DNA from: Sodiomyces alkalinus F11 | Lineage: Eukaryota > Ascomycota > Sordariomycetes > Glomerellales > Plectosphaerellaceae | Assembly (NCBI RefSeq): GCF_003711515.1 | Contig: NW_021167080.1 | Span: forward strand, 3,012,155 to 3,076,154 | Length of the DNA stretch: 64,000 bases | Direction of reading: 5' to 3' | Shown: piece after piece, positions 1 through 11,329 of the stretch | Layout: every line of letters begins with the position of its first letter | Numbering within the stretch: the stretch's first letter is position 1 | Notes under the pieces: generated by a model | What the model was told of the DNA's origin: nothing | Seen by the model: only the letters and a program-made list of their open reading frames with translations | The model's database searches: none | Translations under genes and position numbers: made by a program

Positions 1-185
1 ACGCGGTCGATGTCGAACGAGTATTCGGAGTGGTAGCCCCTGTAACAGTGGCTCTTGCCGGGGAAGAGGCATGGGTCTAAGGAGAGGAGGGAGGAGAAGA
101 GCACGAAGATGAGGACGACTGTTGTGAAGAGGGAGAAGACGGGGAAGTAGTAGGACCGCTTTGAAATGCCCGTTCGCACCGCCAT
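1..185 (-). CDS. 5' end of a predicted membrane-anchored protein (partial)
   Basis: A methionine codon at 185 on the minus strand opens a frame that stays open to the window edge (61 codons). It begins MAVRTGISKRSYY, followed by a hydrophobic stretch of about 22 residues (FPVFSLFTTVVLIFVLFSSLL), then a lumenal-looking segment with Cys residues (DPCLFPG, HCYRGYHSEY). A short basic N-terminus before one membrane span suggests a type II, single-pass, secretory-pathway protein. This arrangement is common in Golgi glycosyltransferases and related enzymes, but the fragment is too short to name a family. Composition is that of normal genes, unlike the mutated repeat block to its right. The rest of the gene lies outside the window. 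Confidence 0.55.
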   Translation of the reverse strand, partial: MAVRTGISKRSYYFPVFSLFTTVVLIFVLFSSLLSLDPCLFPGKSHCYRGYHSEYSFDIDR

Positions 186-898
186 GCCGGTCTAGGGAGA
201 AAAGAAACAATAAGATAAGAAGGTCTAGAATCAAACTGGATCATCAACAGTTCATCTACATCGCACCATATCGCAAAGATAAACGATGGACATGAGGATG
301 ACAACGTGAGGTGGGACGAGATGAGAGAGTTGTCGTTGCTGAACGTTCCGAGATTGAGAGATCTTCCATCAACGCCTCGCTCAGCTCCTCTGGCAAGATT
401 TGTCTTCGGGGAAAGTCCCCTTAAGACAAGATACCTACGAATCTAGTACGATCGTAGTTGCCAAGAAGTAGGAGCGAGGTGCACGAGGCTGGAGGATGGT
501 GTTGCTTGAGGAATACGCAGTTGTGATCCTCTCTGGCCTCGGGTGAGGTAGCTTATTGCTTATTCGTACCTAGGTAGGTACGTACCTTAGTTTACCTCAG
601 CCTCGACGATCAGCTATACGTACCTGACTACAGTGGCCTGACACAAAGACCGAAGCACTTTAGGTAGTCATATCGTGGCGACCGCTTCGGTTATTTAGGC
701 GCTACCACTGTAACCACTGTAGTACCCACAACCGTTGGGTAAACAAGCTCCCTCCCACTTGCAATGGAGGTAATCTGTACACGTGTAGTGTTATTCAGAA
801 ACCAATATCCTGAGCGGCACCGTTATAAGGAGATGTAGCCGGAGGGAAACAAAGATGGAATACAAAGGGGTTATTGAGTTGAGAGAGTCTATAGACCA
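186..898. other. Intergenic region upstream of the left-edge gene
   Basis: No gene is visible. The stretch has normal composition and presumably holds the promoter of the minus-strand gene ending at 185. Around 565-605 and 655-670 it carries runs of a short TACCTA/TAGGTA-type motif that recurs in other intergenic parts of the window. It ends at the hairpin that marks the edge of the transposon nest. Confidence 0.6.
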
Positions 899-940
899 CG
901 AGCTTAGCAGGTTGCCCTACGGGCAACGCCGCTAAGCTCG
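899..940. repeat. Long hairpin at the 3' end of the Helitron
   Basis: Outer arms CGAGCTTAGC (899-908) and GCTAAGCTCG (931-940) are perfect 10-bp inverted repeats. Inner arms GTTGCCC (911-917) and GGGCAAC (921-927) add 7 bp around a 3-base loop. A run of nine C follows at 941-949. Helitrons carry a GC-rich hairpin about ten bases before their 3' CTRR terminus, and this hairpin lies exactly where mutated DNA gives way to normal DNA. On the minus strand the sequence after it reads GTGGTCTATAG. An exact CTRR end is not obvious, perhaps because of mutation. Confidence 0.7.
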
Positions 941-1539
941 CCCCCCCCCGGACTATGATAACTATCGCCGGTACGTCGGGTATAAATACGGCTACCGCTA
1001 TACCCGCTACGCCTACGCCCGCCACGCCTACGCCCGCCACGTCCGCGCTTATTGCCCCGCTTATCGCCCCGCCCGTAATAACCTTTAGTAATATCGAAGT
1101 GCTAGCTATAATACTCCTTACCGGTATAACGATAGCATAGATGAAGTAGTTAATCTAGTGCTATAAGAATATAATCGCTGCCCTAAAGAATAGTATCCCG
1201 GCGGATAATTAAGATAGCTTTTTTTACTTTATTATTTTGTAAAGGGTTTACGGTTATTTTGTTTTTATATTTACGGTGCGGCGGGAATAGGTAGTTTACT
1301 TCGTTACTTTATCTACCCTTAGTATAGACTATATAATAAAGAATCCTAAACGTGTTTCTGATTAGCTAGTTACTATTATAGACTACTACGTCCGTAAAAG
1401 TAACCGCTAAGAAGAATCTATTAAGACCTTTAGGTATATAATATTAAATATATACCGGCTAATCTACGGCTAAGCCTACCTAGCGCCCTAACCGTTATCG
1501 GCCTATAATAAAATAAATAGACTCCTAATATCTATAACC

Positions 1540-2773
1540 CTTAATATCGTAACGTAAAACTGACTATAAGTAAAGGCGTGCTACTGGAAATCCACGCTAA
1601 CCGTACTAAACGACTAGCCCTACGACTTATTAATCGTTATCGCGAAATAAAGCCGTAGCGGGAATTAATAGCGGCGGATAATATATAGGTAGTCTTCCTT
1701 ATTAGAATCTAAGTAGATATAGGGGATAAATATAACCTCGGTAGCGTATAATCCTAATAGGGCTTTTACCTCTAGCATATTCCGCGCTATCCGTAAAATA
1801 ACTATATATATACTATTATATAAACCCTACCACGGGCTTAGGTTCCGTATAAGTATAACGGGGGCGCCGACCTTTAACTTAATACGTGCTAGCGGGATAG
1901 AAGCGAATTATAACTATATTAAAAACTCCGGGGCTAGATCTAGCGTAGGGCCGTTAATATCCTTTACCCGATTAGCGACCGAATTCTCGGCCCGGTAAAC
2001 ACGCGACTAGCTAGGTAAGCGCCCGAGTATCTAGTTATTAATCTCCGTGATAGTAGTATTATAAGTTATTAGAATAACACGGTTAATAAAGACTATATAG
2101 TCCGATAACGTTTAATCTAGTAAATTCATCGGGTAAAGGCGCCCGTAAAAATAGACGATATCGTAAAGAGTCGTGATAGTAAGGAAAAGGTTAATAGACC
2201 CGTAAAGAGTAGTATTATAGGAGAGATCCCGTAACTATTAAATAAACGCCCGATTATTAGAATCGATAGAGGTAACCCATATATTCTCTATTAGACTAAG
2301 GATACAGAGTTACGGCTAGATAGAGGACCGCTAGAAGCAGGTATATATAATCTACGCCCGATTACTATTCCGAATAATAAGTAGAATCTAGGCAAAATCG
2401 CCTCCGAAAATAACAGGAATACCGCTAACTAGATTATCGTAGCTTAGTATATCCTGTAATATATAATTAACGGCCTTAAAACAGAACTTATACTATATAA
2501 GGACCTTATCCTAAATAATAAGAGTAGTCTCCCGTCATAGTGTTATAAGGTCCGAATTCTTTAGCACGCTATATATAGAGGAGTTATTAACCTATAAAGG
2601 GATCTTAAACCGCGAATAAGCCATATAGCTACCCTCAAAAAGAACCGCCGCGATACTAAAGGAGGCTACGTAAAGGATAATCTGCCCACACAACCGGAAA
2701 TAGGCGTAAAGACCACGATATATAAAGGTCTTACCCGTGCTGTTAGGTCCCTATAAGAAGAAATAACCGCGGC
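1540..2773 (-). pseudogene. Helitron helicase (Pif1-like), C-terminal part, RIP-mutated
   Basis: Read on the minus strand from 2773 leftward, ignoring stops, the frame shows a Walker A-like stretch (FFLIGP then TGKT in mutated form), then GIPVIFGGDFAQ, SIDSNNRAF, GAPVILIRNLSPW and AITINKS followed by a QFYVTILRV-like end. These match, in order, the motifs of Pif1/Helitron helicases, including the motif usually written MTINKSQGQ and the final YVALSRV. Stops are TAG or TAA at positions expected for Q or W. The upstream part of the same frame continues across gypsy-1 at 9896. The helicase would unwind donor DNA in rolling-circle transposition. It is not functional now. Confidence 0.85.
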
Positions 2774-2778
2774 GAGAC
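2774..2778. repeat. Target-site duplication, left copy (gypsy-1)
   Basis: GAGAC lies immediately before the left LTR and is repeated exactly after the right LTR at 9891-9895. A 5-bp duplication is the usual size for Ty3/gypsy integrases. Confidence 0.95.
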
Positions 2779-2982
2779 TATTACGGGCTATGGCCCGCGG
2801 AATAGTCCTCGACAGTGGCCGGGACCAGGGAGCACGGACCTCCTAGTAAGGCCCGTACGATCTAACCTATACTTAGCTGCCTACACACCGTGTAGACTTT
2901 TCCTTTCCTCCTTTTCTCCCTTAGTTCGAATAAACTATATTTTCGGCCTTACTACGTAAATAACTTTTAATAAGCCGCTATA
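2779..2982 (+). repeat. Gypsy-1 left (5') LTR
   Basis: The 204-bp repeat begins TATTACGGGC (TGTTAC before mutation) and ends CCGCTATA (probably CTACA originally). It aligns end to end with 9687-9890. Differences are nearly all transitions, with one apparent T/A difference near 2850. Confidence 0.95.
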
Positions 2983-3429
2983 TATTCGAACTTATAAGAC
3001 TATAAGCTTCGACGCTTATATAGAAAGAGGTCCTAGTCACTTTGCCCCGAGCCTACTAAGGGGCTAAGGGCAGGTTATAGGGACCTTATATAACGAGATC
3101 GACGAACGCCTATCATAACGTGTATAGGAAGTAGTAAGGATATATATTGCCCCTATTCACGATATACTCGCTAGTATATAAGCTGCCCTTAAAAGATCTT
3201 AAATTAACCTATACCTTGTACCCACCACGTACCCGACGCCTACCCCGGTTATCACGCCCCTGCTCTTACCTAGGCCCCTAGAAGCAGAGACTACTATAAC
3301 TATCCCACTACTACTACCTACACTCTTATACCGCGTATAGTAGGTTACTATTCCCGCGAAATTTAGTAGAAAATGCACGGAATACACCGCGTAGTCCTAA
3401 GCTATACGATTAAAGCTTAAACTCGATAG

Positions 3430-4065
3430 CCCGCTATTTTATAGTAATAAAAAAGCGTAGTATTTAATTAACGCGTATTTAGATACCTAGCCTTAGCAGG
3501 TAGTTAGCACCTTCTTCGGTAATAGAGATATAAACGGCGATTTTAACCCGGAAGACTTTATAGCTTACCTTAACTATATATATAAGGATCGTAACGAATA
3601 AGGTCGTGCTATTAACGCCCTTCGATTAATAAAGTAGAAACCCGACTAGCTATTTACACGCTTCTTACTAATATTCGAGAGGAACCTAGTATAGGCAGGA
3701 GGCTATAACTAGGTAGACTATATTAAGATATCGTTCCTTAATAGCGCCCTAAATAATAGGCTACGTAATAGCTTAGTAGTAGCCGACCTCCCTAATACCT
3801 ATACCGAGTAGGTTAATAAAGTATAAAAGATCGCGTAGAGATAAAAGAGTGCTAGTAAGTCGCACTAACTAATTCCCGCCCCCCGTAAACGGGCTAAGGA
3901 TACCGATAGCGATATTACTATAGGTAGAGTTAATAAGGTCGGCGAGTCTAAGAGGTCCTAGCAGAAACCTAACCGCTACGCGAATATTATATATTAGAGC
4001 TACTAGAAGAAGGGCTATATCTAGCGGTACTATAAAAGTAAGAAGGATACGGTGGCCTAAATATC
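3430..4065 (+). pseudogene. Gypsy-1 gag-like region with zinc knuckle
   Basis: Read through stops, the plus-strand frame gives a capsid-like stretch with short matches such as LFTRFL, YNQVDYIKISFLNSAL and RLRNSLVVADLPNTY, typical of gypsy Gag. Near 3990-4040 a Cys-x2-Cys-x4-His-x4-Cys knuckle is visible with some Cys codons mutated to Tyr (TGT/TGC to TAT/TAC). The family role is to form the particle that packages element RNA. It is dead. Confidence 0.75.
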
Positions 4066-4224
4066 TCCTTAAAAGGAGGAATCCGAAGATATTCCCGAGG
4101 ATATCGAAGACTCGGAAAAAGAGTAGCTCTAGTACGAAATCGGTTACCGGAGCCGTTAGCGCGAGAGTAATACGAGTAGGAGGAGTTTAAGCCGCTACTA
4201 CGGAGCGAGTTAGTATTAATCTAA

Positions 4225-7200
4225 GTAAGAGTTAATAATAGTAGGTTAATAAACGCTCTTATAGATACGGGTTATAACTACTATACTACTATAAATAAGA
4301 AGTTTACTTAAAAGATACGCCTATTATTAGTCGATAAGAAAAAACAACTACTAAAAGGCTTCTCGGATAAGACTAAACCGGCTAGTAGCGCTAGTACTAT
4401 AGTCTTTATACTAGATTTATAAGGGTATACTAAGCGCGTTTTCGCGTATATAATACTAGGTCTAGACTAGAATCTTTTTCTTAGGCTTTCATAAATAAAA
4501 CGTAATGATATAGTCTTCCATGCTAAGGAATAAAGGCTCCGCCACGAAGTAGCCGATATCGATATCCGACTTTAAAATAATGAAAAGCCGAAAGTAGTAT
4601 AAGAGATCTGTATTATAGTATTAGTAATAGGGTCCGTGTTTATAAGACTATACCGACGATTATAATACCGGAAAGAAAAAAGATTAGAAGAAGGCCTACG
4701 GGCTATATCGTTAAAGGATATCGAAAAGGCTCTAAGTATAAAAGAACTGGTAGACCCGCGGGAATATATCCCTAAGAGTATAATATAAGAGTTCGGCGAC
4801 TTATTTATACCTTTATACTCTATACGCCTACCCTCGTACTAACCTAGCGCTAACTACGAGGTCCACTTATAGAAGGATAGTAGTAGTAACGAATAAGCCT
4901 TACCGTGGGGCCTACTCTATAATATATTACGTGAAAAGCTCCTCGTATTACGGAAAATAATAACGGACCTAATAGATAAGGGGTTTATTCGTGCGAGTAG
5001 CTTAGCTACCGCTATACCTATACTATTTATAAGAAAGCTAGGAGGCGGCCTCTGATTTTACTATAATTATCGCGCCCTAAATATAATTATCTAGTAAGAT
5101 CGCTACCTACTCCCCCTAATTATAGGGATACTATATAACCTAGCTAAGGCGAAGTAGTTCACTAAGTTAAATATCGTTACCGCCTTCTATAAGATACGGA
5201 TAGCGCCCGAGTATAAGTATAAAACCGTATTCCGTACGCGGTTTAGGCTACTCGAGTAGCTAGTATACCCCTTCAGGTTAACCGGTGCGCCCGCGATATT
5301 CTAGCGATATATTAACTTATCTTTACGGGAGTTCCTTAACGATCTTGTCTCTATATATATAAATAACGTCCTAATCTATTTAGACGGATCTTATAAGGAC
5401 TATAAGGAGAAGGTACGGTGAGTACTCCGCGGTCTTATAAACGCTAGGCTAAACCTTAATCCGAAGAAGTGTGAGTTTAGCGTTAAGACGGTTAAATACC
5501 TAGGGTTTGTTATCACAGCGGAAAAAGGGGTATCTTACGACCCTAAGAAACTTAAGGCTATCGCAGAATAGGAGGCCCTAGTTACCGCGACTAGGGTACG
5601 AAGTTTCCTAGGGTTCGCTAACTTCTATAGGATATTTATCCGCGACTTCGTAACTATCGTAGCGCCACTTATAGCCCTAATAAAGAAGAACGCCCCGTTC
5701 TACTAGGGCCCCCTTTAAGAAGCAGTCTTTAAAGAGCTAAAATAGAGGTTCCAGGAAAAGCCGTACTTATAATAATAGTAACCCGGAAGGAAGACCTAGC
5801 TAGAAATGGATTACTTAGGGTTTATGCTAGAAGGCGTATTCTTATAAAAAACAAATAAGGATATAGGTACGTTATTACGTACTACTTATAATAACTTAAC
5901 CCCACTAAATATAATCACCCGATTCACGATATGGAGATATTAGCGATTATAGACTATTTATAAGTCTAGAAGGCTAAGCTTATAGATAGCGGTTAGTTTT
6001 AGATTTACTCTGATTATAAGGCACTAAAGTATTTTATAACTAAAAAGGCCCTAACCGAACGCTAGAGTCGCTAGGTATCGGAGCTCGCCTAGTACGACTT
6101 TATATTAGAGTACCGGCAAGGGGCCAATAATATTATAGTCGATACGCTCTTATATCGGGAGCAGAATATACCTAAGGACTCTTCCAATATCCGAGAGCAG
6201 GGGAGGTATATCTAGATAATCCCCGATATAGCTATTTCTCCCCGGGTATACCTAGTAAGGGTAGCACTACCGGAGCTAGCTATAATCTTCGAGTTAAACC
6301 CCGACCTTTAGCGATTATAGGATAAAGCTATAGCTACCGATAAGCGTTATTAAGGTGCCCTCGCCGTGGTAATAACGGGAGAGAGGAGTTTTTCCCCTAA
6401 GCTAGAGCTTAAAATATAGATCGCGGAGTATAGAATCAACTAAGGACGGCTAATATTTTAAGACCGCCTATATGTGCTAGGAGACGGCGAAGACGGTGTA
6501 AGTTACCCGCTACAAGGCCGTCTTATATAAGCGATCCACGACTTAGTGGTCGGCAGACACCTAAGCAGGGATAACACTATTACCCTAGTCGCCTGTTAGT
6601 TCTTCTAGCCCGGTATAAAATAAGACGATAGAAGATTCGTGCAGAATTATAATATATACTGAGCTAGCTATATATAAAGGGGTACGAAGAGAGGATTACT
6701 ACGCCTACTCCATATACTAGAGCGAATCTTTTACAATATCGTGATAGACTTTATAACGGACCTATTACCTACCTATAAGAGTAAGTATAGATACTTATAG
6801 GTAATTACCGACCGACTCTCGAAATCGGTAATGCTTAAAGCGATAAATACTATAAATACCGAAGCCTATACTAAACGGTTCTTATTATACTATTATAGGT
6901 TCTATAGGATACCGAAGTCTATTATTAACGATAAAGGGTCGAACTAGACTAGCCGCTTTTAGCGATACTTCTATAAACTCGCGGGTATTAAATAGCGACT
7001 TAGCACCGTATACTACTCTTAGACGGACGGAGGTCCTAAATATATTAACTAAGAGGTCTAAGCCTACTTACGGGCGTATACCTATTACACCTAAGATAAT
7101 TAGAATATACTACTACTACTAATAGTATAACTAGCCTTAAATAACTAGGTAAGCTTAACGATCTAAATAAGCCTATTCTTCCTATAATACGGGTACTATA

Positions 7201-7720
7201 TAGATCCTCTTTAAGTTAATAAGACTACGCTGACCGATAAGCGCGAGGCTTCCGCGCAGGACCTACTAAGTTGCCTTTAGGAAGCTACCTAGTTCGCCTA
7301 ATCCGCGATAGCTATTATATAACTATACTAGGAGGAGTCGATAAACTATTAGCGTTATCCTGCTAAGAGGTTTAAAAAGGACGACCTTATATAGTTAGAT
7401 ATCGGTAACTACTCCTTGCCACGGTCGTTAAAGAAACTTACCTAGCTTTACTATAAGTATAAAGTTATAAAGATTATTAACTTATACGTTATAAAGCTAG
7501 ACGTTTCCTTATAGATCTATAACCACTTTTACGTGGATCTTTTATGGTAAGCCGACTATAACCCTTTATTAGGGTAAGCGATAATAGACCACTAGCCGCT
7601 ACCTATCTGTGAAGGGCTAAATAAAGAGAAGCAATAAGTGGTAAAGGAAGTCCTTTACGCCCGTACCCGGAGGCGAGGTCACGGTATGGTCCGCGAGGTA
7701 TTAGTATAATAGGAGGGCTA
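4225..7720 (+). pseudogene. Gypsy-1 pol relic: protease, RT, RNase H, integrase, chromodomain-like end
   Basis: Protease: ALIDTG near 4250. Reverse transcriptase, about 4890-5770: LPWGPLYN, then FTKLNIVTAFYKIRIA, FRLTGAPAIFQRYIN and KCEFSVKTVKYLGFVIT. The catalytic YIDD box (about 5355-5370) has become YINN. RNase H lies about 5800-6180. The integrase zinc region and core lie about 6560-7290, with VIDFITDLLPTY, VITDRLSKSV and STVYYSQTDG. The tail, about 7460-7720, ends in a chromodomain-like ARTRRRGHG...REVLV stretch. Numerous TAG/TAA codons and the D-to-N change mean no activity remains. Confidence 0.9.
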
Positions 7721-7939
7721 TATAGAACTAATATAAGAACTGCTTAAGAGTATACGGGAGATATAAGCGCTTAACGAATTCAAGAAGAAGTATAGCCCGG
7801 TATAGTTAAATAACAGACCGTTATAATAGTATATAAAAAAGATACGGGCTCGAAAGAAGGCTAACGCTATAGCGAGGAGGATAAGGACCGAAAATAAGAT
7901 CGTATTAGGATTATACCCCCGCTCTACTTAATTTATAAC

Positions 7940-9260
7940 TAGCGAAGAATTAAGTAAAAAAGAATAGTAAAGACGTAAAACCCTAAAAACGACTAAAATA
8001 ACCTTAGCAGCCGAAAAGACCTATTACTCTATAACCTCCCCCTTCTCTAGCTCCTCCTCTTATAAGGCTATACCACCCTTAGCGGCACCCATCTATAACT
8101 CCTTTACCGGCTTAAAGTAAGCCGTTAAGGTAGCCACGCCCTCCTCGCTATTAACGATAAAAGGAGTAACGACCTCCTAGGGAGGAGCTAAAGCAGGTAT
8201 AGCCTTAGGGGCTACCTCCGGCGCATTATAAATAGGAACGGGGTATAACTCGACTTAATACTTATATATATGCTTAGCGCTATTAAAGACGTTACGGACC
8301 TCTAACTATATAGCAGAGAGGGTGTCATCCGTGTCCTCTAGCTTCTACGATATATCCTTAAGCGTTTAGTCTATGCTACGTATAAAGGTAACGATATTAT
8401 TAAGAGCTTATACTACGCTTGCTTAGAACTCGGTAATAGCAGGCGGGGCGGTGGACGGCTAGGCGGTGGTAGGGGCGGGGACGATAACCGGAGCAGGGAC
8501 GGTGGCAGGAGTAGGGGCGATAGGCAGGACGGGCGGCTATAAGGGAGCGGTAACGTTTTTACCCGATTTAGCCTAACCGAGGGCGACTTGGAAGTAACCG
8601 TAGGTATCCTAGAACTAACAGCGATTCTATATAGAAGAATTAGCACTAAGGCTATTACACAACGGGTAGGTATAAACTTATATCCTTATTATTAGGGTTC
8701 TTATTTATAGTATAAGCAGTATTCTATAAGACATTAGCGGCGTTATAGGTGGGAGGGGGGAGCTATATCACTTATTAGTCGCGGTTACTATATATATAAC
8801 CAGTATACTTATCTTAGAATACTTATAAGTACGATAGGAGCACTTATAATACTTAGCGTCGGCGTGAGCTGCGCTAGCGCCTGATTAGTAGTAATACTTC
8901 ATACTATATTCTTATTTATACTACCGGGTGACGTATTACGAGTAGAGAGCGATACGGCGGGGTCCTGGAGGATTCTTAGGCGTATAACGCTTTTTAGAGG
9001 GGGGGGGGGTCGGAGTCTACTTATCGTTAGTTACGGCCGACCTCGTAACTTATAGTATTAAGGGCCGTGAACTTATATCGTTATCACTATTACCTTTATA
9101 AGGGCGCTTACTAGGTGACGCGAAGTCTAATATCTACTAACGGTTAGCTACGGCACTAAACTATAGGCAAGGGGCGTATAAACTTATAGTAAGAAGGATA
9201 TAGGCGGCTTAGAAGATAAGCTATTACTCGGCGATATTAGTGATACTACTAAGAGACCTA
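7940..9260 (-). pseudogene. Gypsy-1 antisense reading frame between pol and the 3' LTR
   Basis: The 2 kb between the end of pol and the right LTR has no sense-strand domain. The minus strand has long stretches with protein-like composition once TAG/TAA are read through. One segment, about 8600-9050, includes SSKKRYTPKNPPGPRR and HADAKYYKCSYRTYKYSK. Another, about 7950-8520, is Pro/Ala-rich and then has a helical, charged segment (about 8270-8420) with IDQTLKDIS and KLEDTDDTLSAIQLEV. A frame change between them is probable. No family is recognised. Extra antisense ORFs are known in some LTR elements, but the assignment here is inference from composition. Confidence 0.45.
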
Positions 9261-9674
9261 CGAGGTATCTCGGGGCTACTCACAATATAAAAATTAATTA
9301 AAAACAATTAGGAAAAATAGAAGCTATAGAGGAGGAAGAAAATAGTAAAAATAAGGAACGGTAGGAGGTTTATTTTACTACCCTTCCTACGCTATTAGGG
9401 TAAAAGGAATAACCCCTAGTTATATATATGGCAGGTATATCGCTTATAACGAGCGCGCACGCCGGCGACAGACTCGCGATAACACCGCTATATGAGAGCT
9501 TCTTTATACTATTTTAGCCCTAAAATGATCTTGGCTGCTATAGAAGACCTCCCTTCGAAGGCGCTTTTAATAGAGGCGAATAAAGGAAGCTATTTTTAGA
9601 TTACACGCGGCGAGGCTAGGATAATACGAGGTCATGACCGCGCGACTATAATATAACCGCGACCTCGCTACCCC

Positions 9675-9686
9675 GTGGGGGGGGTA
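9675..9686 (+). promoter_or_regulatory. Polypurine tract of gypsy-1
   Basis: GTGGGGGGGGTA lies directly upstream of the right LTR, the position where plus-strand priming starts in LTR retrotransposons. Confidence 0.75.
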
Positions 9687-9890
9687 TATTACGGGCTATA
9701 GCCCGCGGAATAGTCCTCGGTAGTGGCCGAGACTAGGGAGCATAGACCTCCAAGTAAGGCCCGTACGATCTAACCTATACTTAGCCGCCTACACACCATG
9801 CAGACTTTTCCTTTCCTCCTTTTCTCCCTTAGTTCGAATAAACTATATTTTCGGCCTCACTACGTAAACAACTTTTGACAAGCCGCTATA
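9687..9890 (+). repeat. Gypsy-1 right (3') LTR
   Basis: This 204-bp copy of 2779-2982 begins TATTACGGGC and ends CCGCTATA, followed directly by the GAGAC duplication. Confidence 0.95.
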
Positions 9891-9895
9891 GAGAC
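9891..9895. repeat. Target-site duplication, right copy (gypsy-1)
   Basis: GAGAC, identical to 2774-2778. Joining the flanks at this point restores an uninterrupted helicase frame just before the Walker A motif. Confidence 0.95.
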
Positions 9896-10242
9896 TTAAC
9901 CATAGCTATAACCTAGCTAAAAATAGTAGCCTAGCTCTAGTTAAAGCGGCGGTAAATATCTTCGTATACTATAGCCTAGGTATCGCGGTTATAAGTCTCC
10001 GTAACTAATAATATATTACCGGTCGTATAGTGCTAATTATATAAAGGCCCCGGTAGCCCAAACTCTTACCTTAAGGAGCCGCGAGTATATAAGATAAAGA
10101 CCGTAATCGATATACGGGCCTTCTAAATTGGTAGGATATCGGAAGTACTAGCGCTATAATATATAAGGTAGGTTATCGTATATAGACTCCGTAAACCTCT
10201 CCTAGATCGATAATAGACCGGAAACGTCTCCGTGGATTAAAG
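9896..10242 (-). pseudogene. Helitron helicase, segment between the two gypsy insertions
   Basis: The minus-strand frame reads IYDNLPYILQRQYF, EGPYIDYGLYLI, IVYEDIYRRFN and ATIFSQVIAMV (Q restored at stop codons). This corresponds to the linker just before the ATP-binding site in Helitron helicases. It joins the helicase motifs at 2773 across gypsy-1 and joins 18852 across gypsy-2. Confidence 0.75.
10238..10242. repeat. Target-site duplication, left copy (gypsy-2)
   Basis: TAAAG immediately before the left LTR; repeated at 18847-18851. Confidence 0.9.
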
Positions 10243-10608
10243 TGTTAAATAGGTAGTCGTAAAGAGTGAAAAGATAGGGTCAGGTAAGGAACTAGATAGG
10301 TCTATGACGGGATCACGATAGGAAAAGTGATAGGACTAAATATAGGGGTAACCAAAGAATTAGATTAATCGCTAGCCTCTCTCTTAAAAGGGGAGGCTCC
10401 TCTGCTCCTTAAGACTACATTCCGCTACTCCTCGAGGACTACTCTATTTACTTCCTCGAGGGCTGCTTTATTTACTTCGAGGGGCTATTCTATTTACTAC
10501 GTGACGACTACTTTATTTATACCTTAAGGGGTCTTAGACCATAGGCGGCTAGACCCCAATAGGTTTATATAGGGGACTTATTATAACCACTACTATCGGC
10601 ACCTAATA
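10243..10608 (-). repeat. Gypsy-2 3' LTR (left copy)
   Basis: The 366-bp copy begins TGTTAAATAGG and ends CACCTAATA. It is nearly identical to 18480-18846. Shared internal landmarks include a GAGGCTCCTC palindromic stretch and three spaced CTAYTYTRTTTAYT-like repeats. Differences are mostly transitions. Confidence 0.95.
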
Positions 10609-11329
10609 TAGTGACCTCCTCCGGATGCTCCTGTCCTTAGGAGCGCCCGATCCGTGCCGACCTCTTCGCTCCTCCGAACCTAGTCCCTGAGTCCGTTCCT
10701 AAATCCTTTAATACCTCGAACTAAAGCCCTCTATAACGGACCCCGATAGGTCCCCGCCTGGTTTCTATACGGAGCCTCTTTAGCCGTGGCCCTGACCCGG
10801 GTGTATACTCCCCCTTTTATCTCTCTAATCTATTAATAAAGATTACCCTATCCTTACCCCCGGGACTAACGTCCCTACCGGGAACCTAATAGGTTCTAGG
10901 CTAGTTCCTTCCCGGGTCTTCCAGTCTATCCCTTTATCCTCCTAGATTATCCCTTTAATCTATCTATAAAGGCTCCCGAAGCTAGTATTACGTGGGGCCT
11001 AAGGTTACTCCTTCCGCGAACTCGTAGCTTCCTTCTTTATACTAAAAATACATACCTATATAACTGCTTATTAGGGATATCTTATAATCTACTATTACTC
11101 CCTTTTCCTGTTTTTTTTCTTCCTCTTCTATACTTAATTTTTCGATCGTACTACTCTATCGGTAAGTTCTGCCTAATCTACGATATTGTGTACTAACGAT
11201 TTATAGTCTTAATTAGTTAACTAACTACTATCTTATAAGTATTTCCCACGTCTTTAGTCCCTAATACTAGCTAACTACGTAATATAGCGTAGTCACTATA
11301 CCTTCTTAGGAAGATAATAATAAATGCGC

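Larger units (their letters stand above)
2779..9890 (+). mobile_element. Gypsy-1: Ty3/gypsy LTR retrotransposon, RIP-mutated, inserted in the Helitron helicase
   Basis: This 7112-bp element is bounded by two 204-bp LTRs and flanked by GAGAC duplications. On the plus strand it shows gag with a CCHC-type knuckle, then protease, reverse transcriptase, RNase H, integrase and a chromodomain-like tail, the order typical of fungal chromovirus-type gypsy elements. A G-rich polypurine tract (9675-9686) abuts the right LTR. Every frame is broken by TAG/TAA and CpA is depleted, so the element is inactivated by RIP. The two LTRs differ mainly by C/T and G/A changes. It is nested in the Helitron and is therefore younger than it. 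Confidence 0.95.
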
